Shown: one piece after another, positions 25,901 through 33,281 of the stretch
Layout of the letters: every line of letters starts with the position of its first letter
How positions within the stretch are numbered: position 1 is the stretch's first letter
Origin: Planctomycetota bacterium
Lineage (GTDB): Bacteria; Planctomycetota; UBA1135; GCA-002686595
NCBI GenBank assembly: GCA_016714045.1
Contig: JADJNY010000007.1
Coordinates: 248,001-312,000, forward strand
Direction of reading: 5' to 3'
Length of the DNA stretch: 64,000 bases
The notes under the pieces: generated by a model
Seen by the model: only the letters and a program-made list of their open reading frames with translations
What the model was told of the DNA's origin: nothing
Databases searched by the model: none
Translations under genes and position numbers: made by a program

Positions 25901-26273
25901 GATGGCGTGCCTCCTGAACGAGAACTCGGCCAGCGACGGCGACATCTTCCCGTGGATGTTCAAGACGGCGAAGCTCGGCCCCGTGATCGGCAAGCGCTCT
26001 TGGGGCGGCGTCGTCGGCATCACGAACCACGGACCGCTGATCGACGGCGGCGCGGTGAACGTGCCCGAGTTCGGGCACGCCGACGCCGCGGGCAACTGGG
26101 CGGTCGAGGGCTACGGCGTCGACCCCGACATCGTCGTCGAGAACGACCCGAAGTCGATCCTCGAGGGCCGGGACCCGCAGCTCGAGCGCGGCGTGCAGGA
26201 GGTGCTGAAGGCGATGGAGACGAAGAAGGCGGCGCTCCCCGCTCGACCGGCGGCGCCGGTCAAAACCAAGTAG
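22998..26273 (+). CDS. Tricorn-type S41 protease, exported
   Basis: A 1091-residue tricorn protease homologue. A signal peptide (MRSTCLALAFAAALVSNASA) replaces the cytoplasmic start of archaeal tricorn, so it probably acts in the periplasm on peptides. Residues ~25-330 form a six-bladed and ~330-650 a second WD40/PD40 propeller (FPKFSPDGAWIAFTGQYDG, RWSPDGRKIAFVSDRTG). A charged Lys/Asp/Glu linker (KADEAPKKDEKDAPKKDE) interrupts the second. The C1 helical region, a PDZ domain (VGDYVLAIDGQELTARDNP) and the S41 core follow. The nucleophile is Ser979 in NENSASDGD, next to Asp980 as in tricorn. NVGHAYV supplies the His and WAVEGYGVDPD the distal Glu. AGGA 6 nt upstream supports ATG 22998. Confidence 0.9.
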   Translation: MRSTCLALAFAAALVSNASAESPTRLLRFPDVHGDRVVFCYAGDLWLAPSSGGTATRLTAHPGLELFPKFSPDGAWIAFTGQYDGDEQVYVMPATGGVPKQLTWYPARGPLPPRWGYDNQVYGWTRDGQGVLFRSMRDGWDLTDTRLFTVDLGGGLPVALPMPVSGGGDLSPGGTQAVYSPLTRDFRTWKRYEGGWAQDLYVFDFKTHALEPVAHSKRTERDPMWIENRIYFVSDRDGHLNLFEYDLESKKVDQLTKNDKLDVRWASRGEDGEIVYELDGGLHVYDTKSKSDRALSIFVPDDGVSSRPSRVAVGGNIEDFALSPKGERVVATARGDVFTLPIEKGNTRNLTNSSNAHDRLARWSPDGRKIAFVSDRTGEEQVWLVEQDGSGAAEALTTDRKERLTNLLWSPDGKRLVVTDKSGRIWTLDVATKGLAEVARDLSGNVGDTAWSPDSKWLAFSLGEANGFRSVHVWSSDSKQLTRVTDPLWNATEPIWDPNGDYLYYLSDREFAPQLMGLEWNFCANRTTSIYAVALRRDVKHPFPPESDEVTVAKADEAPKKDEKDAPKKDEPKPLAIDLDGLGARVARVPVDADNYNNLFCNKETLFYVKSPAGYYGRDGEGDSVLMAFSLKERKASALVEGVGGCTLSNDGSKLLASVNGELAVYDANAKGKDSKKALSTKDMTCDRVPKQEWRTAFDEVWRRFRDYFYVPNMHGYDWEALRKQYLPLVEQVGHRADLNYVVGEMVAELNVGHAYVAGGDWERPERIPVALFGGRLALDAAAGRYKLARILRGQNEEPKYRSPLTEVGVDVKVGDYVLAIDGQELTARDNPYRLLRGKANRAVEWTVNSTPSLEGARKVVWRPITSEESLFYLEFVLTNRERVEQLSGGRIGYLHIPDMGADGIYEFIKWYYGQVRKEGLIIDDRNNGGGNVSQMVLERLRRVLLGTEYSRNSEFGGTYPQVVFTGPMACLLNENSASDGDIFPWMFKTAKLGPVIGKRSWGGVVGITNHGPLIDGGAVNVPEFGHADAAGNWAVEGYGVDPDIVVENDPKSILEGRDPQLERGVQEVLKAMETKKAALPARPAAPVKTK

Positions 26274-26421
26274 CGCACGCGGCCGCCCCGCCTCGTTCCC
26301 GAGCCGGTGGCGATCGAGACCTGCGGCGCTCCGTCGCGCGCTCCCACGCGGGCGCGCGACGGCGTCGCGTGCGCGGACCGCGCTTGCACTCGGTGCGCGC
26401 GCGCTCGAAGATCCGCCCTCC

Positions 26422-27546
26422 ATGGCCGCGAGCGAGACGCCCCAGACCGCGCGCCCCTCTTCCGACCCGCTCCCGGTCCGCGCCTGCGGCTCCGGCGATC
26501 GCGCGCTCCAGGCGGAGCTCTTCAACGCCTGCTTCAAGAAGCGTGTCGACGCGGAGGCGCTCGCGTGGCGCTACGATCGCTCGCCGCACGGCGCCTCGGT
26601 CTCCTTCGTCACGCTGGCGCCGGACGGGCGCGCCGTGTCGGGCTACGCCTCGTCGCCGCGGCGCGCCGTCCCGTTCGGCGACGAAGCGCGCGCGGCGCCG
26701 ATCGGCGAGACGGGGGACGTGATGACGCACCCGGACTGGCGCAAGCGCGGGCTCTTCAGCGCTCTCGACGCCGCGGCGCGCGAACGGACGCGCACGCTCG
26801 GCTGGCCCGTGATGTTCGGGCTGCCGAACCACCGCTCCGCGCACATCTTCCTGGAGCTCGGCTGGGAGCGCGTCGGCACGATCCGCACGCTCGCCGCCGT
26901 GTTGCGCGCCGACTCCGGCGCACGCTCCGCGCGGCGCAAGGACGGCCGACTCGCGGCGTTGCGGACGCCGGTCGACGCGCTGCGGCTCGCGGTCGCGCGG
27001 CGTGCGCTGCGGCGCGCCGCCGGCGGACGCTTCACCGTGCGGACGCTCGAGGCCTTCCCGCCGGAGGTGCAGGAGCTCTCGCGCTCGATCGAGCCCGAGT
27101 TCGCGCTCATGGCGCGGCGCGACCGGACGTGGCTCGAGTGGCGCTTCCTGAAGACGCCTTCGCGCTTGCACCGCGCGTACGGCGTCTACGACGAGACCGG
27201 CGACTTCCGCGGCTACGTCGTGCTGCAGCTCCCGCGCGCGGGCGAGAGCGTCGGCTGGGTCACGGACCTGCTCGTGCGCGGCGACGAGGCGCGTGCGGCG
27301 GCGCTCGAGGCGGCGTTCGAGTTCCTGCTCGCTCTCGGCGCGTCCGTCGCGCAGGCGAGCGCGATCGATGGCTCGTGGTGGGCGCGCGTCCTTCGCGGGG
27401 CGGGCTTCCGTCCCGCGCGTCCGGGCGCGGAGCTCGCCGTGATCGCCTGGGTGAACGACCCCGGGCATCCGCTGGCGCGCGCCGCGCGGGACGCGAGCCA
27501 GTGGTACCTCACCGACGGCGATCGCGACGACGAGACCGTGGGCTGA
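26422..27546 (+). CDS. GNAT-family acyltransferase
   Basis: A 374-residue protein with a GNAT fold in its first half: VTLAPDGRAVSGYASSPRRA, then GETGDVMTHPDWRKRGLFSAL, the acetyl-CoA pyrophosphate loop (R-x-x-G-L/Q pattern), and FGLPNHRSAHIFLELGWERVG as the closing strands. The second half has another GNAT-like stretch (ETGDFRGYVVLQLP, VTDLLVRGDEARAAALEAAF), so it may be a double-GNAT protein. Such proteins are frequent beside polysaccharide deacetylases in glycan loci, where they could acylate a sugar. The substrate is not known. It lies 52 nt upstream of the NodB deacetylase and is probably in one operon with it. Confidence 0.75.
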   Translation: MAASETPQTARPSSDPLPVRACGSGDRALQAELFNACFKKRVDAEALAWRYDRSPHGASVSFVTLAPDGRAVSGYASSPRRAVPFGDEARAAPIGETGDVMTHPDWRKRGLFSALDAAARERTRTLGWPVMFGLPNHRSAHIFLELGWERVGTIRTLAAVLRADSGARSARRKDGRLAALRTPVDALRLAVARRALRRAAGGRFTVRTLEAFPPEVQELSRSIEPEFALMARRDRTWLEWRFLKTPSRLHRAYGVYDETGDFRGYVVLQLPRAGESVGWVTDLLVRGDEARAAALEAAFEFLLALGASVAQASAIDGSWWARVLRGAGFRPARPGAELAVIAWVNDPGHPLARAARDASQWYLTDGDRDDETVG

Positions 27547-27598
27547 GACCCGCGCGGGAGGGTATTCTCGACGTGGACGGCGCCGCGCGCCGTCCCTC

Positions 27599-28660
27599 GT
27601 GGGTCTCAAGCACAAGCTCAAGCTCGTCCTGCGCGAGACGTACGCGCGCGTCCTCTACCACACGGGGCTCTGCGCGCTCGTCGACCGCGTCATGCCGCGG
27701 CGACTCGTGATCCTCGCCGGGCACTGCGTGACAGCGCATTCGAACGCGGCGCTCGCGAAGGACATGCGGATCGAGGCGTCGAAGCTCGAGCGCATCCTCG
27801 CGCACCTCGGCCGGCGCCACGAGCTCACGACGGTCGCGGAGGGGTGGGCGAGCCTGCAGTCGGACGGCCGGCACAGCCTCGTCGCGCTCTCCATGGACGA
27901 CGGCTACAAGGACAACCGGACGCACCTCCTCCCGCTCCTGCAGCGCCTCGGCGCGCCCGCGACGATCTACCTCGAGAGCGCTCCGCTCGAGGAGCGCGCG
28001 CTGAACTGGTCACACCTGTTCTTCTGGCTCCTCGACCGGCTCGGCGCCGAACGGTTCGTCGAGCGCTTCGTCGCCGAGTGCCGCGACGAGCACACGAACG
28101 CGCTCTACCGCGAGCTCACGGCGTCGGGTCGCGCGACGAGCTACCACCTGAAGCGCGTGCTCAAGTACGAAGCGCCGGCTGCCGAGCGCACGCGCGCGAT
28201 CCGCGCGCTGTTCCTCGCGGAAGGCGGCGACGAGCGTGCGCTCTGCGACGCGCTCTACATGACGTGGGACGACGCGCGCGCGCTGCGCGATGCGGGGATC
28301 GAGCTCGGCGGCCACACGGTCCACCACGAGATCCTCGCGCGCCTCGACGAGCACGGTCAGCGCGCGGAGGTCGCCGGATCGCGAGCGGCGCTCGTGCGGC
28401 AGGCGGGCGACCGGGCCGCGAGCTTCGCGTACCCGTTCGGACGGCGGTGGGACTGGGACGCGCGCTCGAAGGAGGCCGCGCGCCTCGCCGGTTTCACCTG
28501 CGCGACGACGACGCATGCCGGCGTCAACGTGCGGGGGAGCGATCCCTACGAGCTGAAGCGCCTCATGATCGACGAGGACGCCCGCCTACACGTGCTCGCC
28601 ACGGAGGCCTGCGGCGGGTTCGAGCTGCTCCGGCGCTTCGGTCTCGACCTCTCCGAGTGA
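27599..28660 (+). CDS. Polysaccharide deacetylase (NodB, CE4)
   Basis: A carbohydrate esterase family 4 protein of 353 residues, expected to remove N- or O-acetyl groups from a glycan with a divalent metal. Motif 1 is LVALSMDDGYKDN (the paired Asp). The metal-binding HxxxH is GGHTVHHEILAR. Further motifs are SFAYPFGRRWDWD and FTCATTTHAGVN. No signal peptide is present at the start (M)GLKHKLKLVLRETYARV; the amphipathic N-terminus may make it membrane-associated, acting on lipid-linked intermediates. The start is GTG 27599; TATTCT about 30 nt upstream could be its promoter. Together with the GNAT gene it could swap acyl groups on the cluster's glycan. Confidence 0.85.
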   Translation: MGLKHKLKLVLRETYARVLYHTGLCALVDRVMPRRLVILAGHCVTAHSNAALAKDMRIEASKLERILAHLGRRHELTTVAEGWASLQSDGRHSLVALSMDDGYKDNRTHLLPLLQRLGAPATIYLESAPLEERALNWSHLFFWLLDRLGAERFVERFVAECRDEHTNALYRELTASGRATSYHLKRVLKYEAPAAERTRAIRALFLAEGGDERALCDALYMTWDDARALRDAGIELGGHTVHHEILARLDEHGQRAEVAGSRAALVRQAGDRAASFAYPFGRRWDWDARSKEAARLAGFTCATTTHAGVNVRGSDPYELKRLMIDEDARLHVLATEACGGFELLRRFGLDLSE

Positions 28661-28678
28661 GCGGGGCGCGCGCGCCGC

Positions 28679-28807
28679 TCAGAAGATGTTGTAGATGAAG
28701 TTCGAGGCCGAGTCGTCGCCGAAGAGCACGAGCGCGACGAGGCCGACCAGCACGAGGCCGATCGGGAGGACGATGTAGAGCCAGTTCTCGCGGAGGAAGT
28801 CGCCCAT
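28679..28807 (-). CDS. 42-residue DUF5989-like membrane peptide (copy 1)
   Basis: A single-span peptide, MGDFLRENWLYIVLPIGL followed by a hydrophobic run and ending DDSASNFIYNIF. The FLRENW start, one span and a C-terminal FIY-aromatic ending match DUF5989, a family of very short membrane proteins found next to carbamoyltransferase genes. It differs from copy 2 (28822-28947) in about nine residues and lies 14 nt downstream of it, a tandem duplication. ATG 28807 is fixed by the shared N-terminus; the longer open frame overlaps copy 2. A scaffold or accessory role in glycan modification at the membrane is inferred from neighbours. Confidence 0.7.
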   Translation of the reverse strand: MGDFLRENWLYIVLPIGLVLVGLVALVLFGDDSASNFIYNIF

Positions 28808-28821
28808 GGTCGCGGCGGAGG

Positions 28822-28947
28822 TCAGAGGTGGTAGATGAAGTTCGAAGCCGAGTCGTTGCCGAAGAGCGCGAGCGCGACGAGGCCGAGCAGCGCGAGGCCG
28901 ATCGGGAGGACGATGTAGAGCCAATTCTCGCGGAGGAAGTCGCGCAT
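28822..28947 (-). CDS. 41-residue DUF5989-like membrane peptide (copy 2)
   Basis: The paralogue of the previous gene: MRDFLRENWLYIVLPIGL, a hydrophobic span, and the end NDSASNFIYHL. It is the first gene of the two-gene unit transcribed away from the histidine kinase. Nucleotide as well as protein similarity to copy 1 is high, so the duplication is recent or under strong constraint. Its start, ATG 28947, is preceded by about 95 nt and a TAGGCT box on the minus strand at 29047-29042. The role is unknown. The same C-terminal type of domain ends the SGNH protein at 33282, which ties these peptides to the carbamoyltransferase operon. Confidence 0.7.
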   Translation of the reverse strand: MRDFLRENWLYIVLPIGLALLGLVALALFGNDSASNFIYHL

Positions 28948-29267
28948 GCTCGCGGCGCAGCGTCGGGATGGGAAGAGGCCTCGCCCAGAGGAATCGGCGG
29001 GAGGGCCTCGCGGCCTGGCCGTTTGCGCCCGAGGTTCCGCAAGCCTACCGCGCGGGAGAGGTGGGCGCAGGGGTCTCGATCCCCGATTCAGGTTCCAGAC
29101 GCACGTCCAGATTCTGAACTTCGGAGGCCGATCCAGGCCGTGGACGGCCCGCGCACCCGTTCCTGTCGGGGTGGGCACCGGTTTGCACTCCCTCCGGCGG
29201 GCAGCCCGCTCCCGGGTTCGCCCGGGACCCAACCTCCTCGCGAGAGACCTCGCTGCATCCCCTCGGC
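28948..29267. other. 320-nt divergent control region
   Basis: This region separates the two small membrane peptides (minus) from the histidine kinase operon (plus). Minus-strand TAGGCT at 29047-29042 is a -10 candidate for the peptides. A short hairpin with a UUCG tetraloop sits at 29211-29226, in the presumed leader of the kinase mRNA. I see no Shine-Dalgarno sequence before ATG 29268 and no protein-like coding sequence. Confidence 0.45.
29211..29226 (+). other. CCCGGG-TTCG-CCCGGG hairpin in the kinase leader
   Basis: A 6-bp G/C stem closed by a TTCG loop (UUCG in RNA, an exceptionally stable tetraloop) lies 42 nt before the kinase start. It could stabilise the mRNA 5' end, slow translation or end upstream transcription. 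No U-run follows it. Confidence 0.35.
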
Positions 29268-31592
29268 ATGAGCCTGCGCCTGCGACTCTTCCTCGTCATC
29301 CTCGCCGTCGTCGTGCCGACGTCGGTGGCGAACTTGGTCTCGAACGCGATCGACCGTTCGATCCAACGCCGGGTGGACGAGCTCCGTCGCGAGGCGCATC
29401 GGCCGCTCGACCCCGCGGGGCTCCGCGGACACGCGCTCGAGATCGAAGGGACCCTCGGCGCGGACGGCGTGCTCGCGGCGCACCGCCTCGAGGAGCTGCC
29501 GCGCGAGCGCCGCCCCAAGCTGCGTGGCCGGATCCAGGCCGCGGACGCGGAGGCGGGCGTGCTGACGCTGTACGGCATCCCGATCACGGTCACCGCGGAG
29601 ACCGAGGGGCTCGCCGAGGCCGGCGGGTTCCCCTGGAAGCCCGGCCAACGCGTCGAGGCGAGCTGCCGCATCGCCGCGGACGGGACATGGATCGCCCGCA
29701 AGGTGAAGTCGGATGACGTCAAGGCGAGCGACAAGGTCAAGGGCGTCGTGACCGCCGCGCACGGGCGCGCGGACGGCGGAGCGGACCTGGAGCTCTCCGG
29801 GATCCGCATCCGGACGCAGCCGGGCGCGGTCCTCGCGGTCTCGCGCGGACCGCTCCATCGCATGGAGACGGCGACGCAGATGACGGCCGCCGTCCAGGAC
29901 GGACTCGCCGCCGCGCACGAGCTCGTCAAGACGCGCTTCCTGCGCCGTGAGGCGAAGGGCGACGCCGCGCGCGTCGCGGCGCTGAAGGCGGAGAGCGAGC
30001 TGCTCGAAGAGCGCGTCCTCGATGGTTACGAGGAGTTCGCGAACCTGCTCGCGGAGTTCCGCACGGACGCCGAGGACGAACTCGCCGCGGCCGAGCGCGC
30101 TGGGCGCGCGGACGAGCTCCTCGCGGAGCGCGCGCGCGTCGAGCGCTTCATTGCGCCCCTCGAGGTCGAGAGCGCGGAGTACGAGGCCGGCGTGCAGCGG
30201 CTGATCGCCGCTTCTGGAGCCGAGCTAGAAGGCGCGCAGGCGTTCCTCGCGGGCACGCTCGAGCCGACGCTGCGGAAGGACGTCCTCCCGCGCGTCCACG
30301 CGCTCGAACTCGACGCGGAAGAAGCGCTCAACGAGGACCTCGAGACGATCGGCGAGCGCTCGGCCTCCGCCGCGCGTTGGACGCTGGCGACGAACGCGGT
30401 GGGGCTCTTGCTCGCGCTCTCGCTCGGCTGGTTCGTGTCGCGCTCGATCTCGCGCCCGGTGCTCGAGCTCGAGGCCGCGGCGCGACGCGTCGGCGAGGGC
30501 GACCTCTCCGCGCGCGTCGGGATCCGCACCGGCGACGAGCTTGGCGCGCTCGCGGACACGTTCAACCGGATGGCCGTGCACCTCTCCGCGTCGACGGTCT
30601 CAATCGGCCAGCTCAACGCGGTCATCGACTCGATGGCGGGCGCGCTCTTCCTGCTCGGTCCTGACGGCGCGATCACGAGCGTCAACCCGGCTGCGGCCGC
30701 GCTGCTCGGCTACGAAGCGGACGCGCTCGTCGGGCGTTCGTTCGAGACGGTGTCGCCCGGCGACGGCGCGCGTGCCGCCCTGGCCGTCGCACAGGAGCGC
30801 GGCACGGTCGCGAGCGAGCTCGCGTTCGTCCGGCGCGACGGCCGCACGATCCCCGTCTCCTTCTCCGCCGCGGTGCTGCGCGGCGACGGTCGCGCGGTGC
30901 GCGGCTACGTCTGCCTCGCGGAGGACCAGACCGAGCGCAAGCGCATGGACGAGGCGCTCCGGCGCTCGCTCTCGGAGAAGGAGCTGCTCCTGCGCGAGCT
31001 CCACCACCGCGTGAAGAACAACTTGCAAGTGATCTCGAGCCTGCTCGACCTCCAGTCGCGCGAGATCTCGGACCCGCGCGCGCTGGAGAAGTTCCAGGAG
31101 AGCCAGGACCGCATCCGCTCCATGTTCCTGATCCACGAGCAGCTCTACGGCGCGAGCGACCTCCGCCAGGTCGACGTGCGCGTATACCTCGGCCTGCTCG
31201 TCGAGAACCTGGCGCAGGCGCACGTCGACCCGCCGGGTCGCATCCAGGTCGCGGTCGAGATCGAGGACCTGCGCATGGACCTCGACCGCTCGCTCTCCTG
31301 CGGCCTGATCGTGAACGAACTCGTCGTCAACGCCATGAAGCACGCGTTCGGCCCCGCGGACCACGGTACGATCACCGTGGCATGCCGCACGGAGGGGGAT
31401 CAGTACGTGCTCAGCGTCCGTGACGACGGCCGCGGCATCCACGCGGACCAACTCGGTTCGGACGAACGGCTCGGACAGAGCCTCGTCCGTGCGCTCTGCA
31501 GTCAACTCCATGGGACGCTCGCCGTCTCGAACGGCAAGGGCGCCACCTTTCGCATCACCTTCCCGGTCCGGCTCCCCGAGGAGCGTTCGTGA
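29268..31592 (+). CDS. Membrane histidine kinase with DUF5666-like sensor, HAMP, PAS and HisKA_2
   Basis: A 774-residue sensor kinase. TM1 is at residues ~7-24. The extracytoplasmic part has small beta-rich repeats at ~52-190 (IEGTLGADGVLAAHRLEELP, RGRIQAADAEAGVLTLYG, KGVVTAAHGRADGG) that resemble DUF5666, then a long acidic coiled-coil region at ~225-365. TM2 is at ~371-390, HAMP at ~391-440 and PAS at ~448-555. The HisKA_2 dimerisation domain has ELHHRVKNNLQVISSLLDLQ with phospho-acceptor His580. The ATPase domain has the N-box in LIVNELVVNAMKHAF (680-694) and G1 in VRDDGRG (718-724). Its stop overlaps the GTG of the next gene by 4 nt (GTGA), so kinase and receiver-glycosyltransferase are almost certainly partners. 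The signal sensed is unknown. Confidence 0.85.
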   Translation: MSLRLRLFLVILAVVVPTSVANLVSNAIDRSIQRRVDELRREAHRPLDPAGLRGHALEIEGTLGADGVLAAHRLEELPRERRPKLRGRIQAADAEAGVLTLYGIPITVTAETEGLAEAGGFPWKPGQRVEASCRIAADGTWIARKVKSDDVKASDKVKGVVTAAHGRADGGADLELSGIRIRTQPGAVLAVSRGPLHRMETATQMTAAVQDGLAAAHELVKTRFLRREAKGDAARVAALKAESELLEERVLDGYEEFANLLAEFRTDAEDELAAAERAGRADELLAERARVERFIAPLEVESAEYEAGVQRLIAASGAELEGAQAFLAGTLEPTLRKDVLPRVHALELDAEEALNEDLETIGERSASAARWTLATNAVGLLLALSLGWFVSRSISRPVLELEAAARRVGEGDLSARVGIRTGDELGALADTFNRMAVHLSASTVSIGQLNAVIDSMAGALFLLGPDGAITSVNPAAAALLGYEADALVGRSFETVSPGDGARAALAVAQERGTVASELAFVRRDGRTIPVSFSAAVLRGDGRAVRGYVCLAEDQTERKRMDEALRRSLSEKELLLRELHHRVKNNLQVISSLLDLQSREISDPRALEKFQESQDRIRSMFLIHEQLYGASDLRQVDVRVYLGLLVENLAQAHVDPPGRIQVAVEIEDLRMDLDRSLSCGLIVNELVVNAMKHAFGPADHGTITVACRTEGDQYVLSVRDDGRGIHADQLGSDERLGQSLVRALCSQLHGTLAVSNGKGATFRITFPVRLPEERS

Positions 31593-33256
31593 ACTCGGTC
31601 ACCACCACGCGCCGCATCCTGATCGTCGAGGACGACAACATCGTCCAACTCCACCTGCGGGTCCTGCTCCAGGAGCTCGGCTACGTCGTCAGCGGCGTGG
31701 CCTCGAGCGCGGATGAAGCGCTCGCGGCCGCCGCAGCGGCTCCGCCGGACGTCGTGATCATGGACGTGCGTCTCCGTGGCGATCGCGACGGCATCGAGGC
31801 CGCGCGCGAGCTTCGCGCCCGCTTCGACTCCGCGCTCGTGTTCCTGACCGCCTACGCGGACGAGAAGACCGTCGATCGCGCGCTCTCGGTGGGCGCGCAG
31901 GGCTACATCGTGAAGCCGTTCAGCAAGCCGCAGCTGCGCGCCGCGCTCTCCACGGCGCTCGCGGAGTACGACAAGCGCCAGGCGGCGGAGCAGAAAGCCG
32001 CGCCGGAGCCGCGGCCCGCTGCTCCGCGCGGAACCGGCGCCCTGCGCCCCTTCGGACCAGGGACGCGGATGGCGATCTTCTCGCACGACACGCTCGGTCT
32101 CGGGCACCTCCAGCGCTGTACGAACATCGCGCGCGCGCTGACGGCGCGCCACCCCGGGCTCTCGGTGCTCCTGCTCACGGGATCACCCGCAGTGCACCGC
32201 TACACGCTGCCCGAGGGCGTCGACTACGTGAAGCTCCCGTCCGTGCGCAAGGTCGCGTCCGAGCAGTACTCCGCGCGTTCGCTCGGCGTGTCCGACGAGG
32301 ACGTCCTGCGCCTGCGGACGAACCTGATCTTGCGTTCGCTGCAGGACTACGACCCGCACGTGCTGCTCGTCGACCACGCACCGACGGGGATGAAGGGCGA
32401 GATGCTGCCCGCGCTCGAGTGGCTCGGCCGCGAACGGCCGGACTGCATCCGCATGCTCGGTCTGCGCGACGTGATCGACGATCCGAGCGCGGTGCGCGAC
32501 CTGTGGAGCCAGCGCGGGATCTACGACCTGCTCCGCCAGCACTACGACCATCTGCTCGTGTACGGCCAGGAGTCGATCTTCCAGACGGCGCGCGCCTATG
32601 CGCTGCCCGAGGAGCTCGCGGGGCGCACGCGGTACTGCAATTACGTCGGCGAGGACGAGACCGCGCTCGACATGACCGAGGTCGAACCGTTCGCGGAGAA
32701 GGGCGAACGGCTCGTCGTCGTGACGATCGGCGGGGGCGACGGCGCCGGGGAGCTCGTGATCGGTTCCTACCTCGCGATGCTGCGCGATGCCGGGAAGCGC
32801 GCGACGTGGCGCAGCGTGATCCTCCCCGGACCGTTCCTGCCGGCCGAGCTCGCAGAACGCTTCCGCGCGGAGATCGCGGAGCTCGAGAACGTCGACATGC
32901 TCGAGTTCGTGCCGTCGACGAGCCCGTTCATGGCGCGCGCGGACCTCGTCGTCTGCACCGGCGGCTACAACACGACGACGCAGATGCTCCGGTACGGACG
33001 GCGCGCGCTGATGATCCCGCGCGTCATGCACCGGCAGGAGCAGATCCTGCGCGCCCGGCGGCTCGCCGAACTCGGCCTGGTGCGGCTCTTGGAGCCGGAC
33101 GCCGTGACCACGGACGGCCTCTACGGCGCGGTCGACGGACTGCTCGGCGACGCGCGCGAGCCGCTCGCCGAGGCGCGCGAGCGCGGCGTCGTGCGCTTCG
33201 ACGGCGCGCAGCAGGTCGCGGAGTTCTGCGCGGGCCTCCAGGTGCACGCCGACTGA
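31589..33256 (+). CDS. Receiver domain fused to a MurG-like glycosyltransferase
   Basis: A 555-residue fusion. Residues 8-125 are a complete receiver domain: acidic pair Asp15/Asp16 in IVEDDN, phospho-acceptor Asp59 in VVIMDVRL, Thr87 in VFLTAY and Lys109 in YIVKPF. A ~30-residue Ala/Pro-rich linker follows. From ~158 the protein is a GT-B glycosyltransferase of the GT28/COG4671 kind: MAIFSHDTLGLGHLQRCTNI (the GxGH-type acceptor loop), DPHVLLVDHAPTG, then VVTIGGGDGAGEL starting the donor domain and CTGGYNTTTQMLRYGRRALM as the donor-binding motif. There is no DNA-binding or c-di-GMP output. The GTG start overlaps the kinase stop, giving a predicted phospho-relay that directly controls sugar transfer. 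Acceptor and donor are unknown. Confidence 0.85.
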   Translation: MNSVTTTRRILIVEDDNIVQLHLRVLLQELGYVVSGVASSADEALAAAAAAPPDVVIMDVRLRGDRDGIEAARELRARFDSALVFLTAYADEKTVDRALSVGAQGYIVKPFSKPQLRAALSTALAEYDKRQAAEQKAAPEPRPAAPRGTGALRPFGPGTRMAIFSHDTLGLGHLQRCTNIARALTARHPGLSVLLLTGSPAVHRYTLPEGVDYVKLPSVRKVASEQYSARSLGVSDEDVLRLRTNLILRSLQDYDPHVLLVDHAPTGMKGEMLPALEWLGRERPDCIRMLGLRDVIDDPSAVRDLWSQRGIYDLLRQHYDHLLVYGQESIFQTARAYALPEELAGRTRYCNYVGEDETALDMTEVEPFAEKGERLVVVTIGGGDGAGELVIGSYLAMLRDAGKRATWRSVILPGPFLPAELAERFRAEIAELENVDMLEFVPSTSPFMARADLVVCTGGYNTTTQMLRYGRRALMIPRVMHRQEQILRARRLAELGLVRLLEPDAVTTDGLYGAVDGLLGDAREPLAEARERGVVRFDGAQQVAEFCAGLQVHAD

Positions 33257-33281
33257 TGCCGGCGCGCTGCGGCGACCGCGC

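Noticed and set aside
23475..26537. A 1020-codon minus-strand open frame
   Set aside because: Antisense to the tricorn protease, whose motifs are all on the plus strand; composition is Arg/Asp/Val/Leu-rich with no motif.
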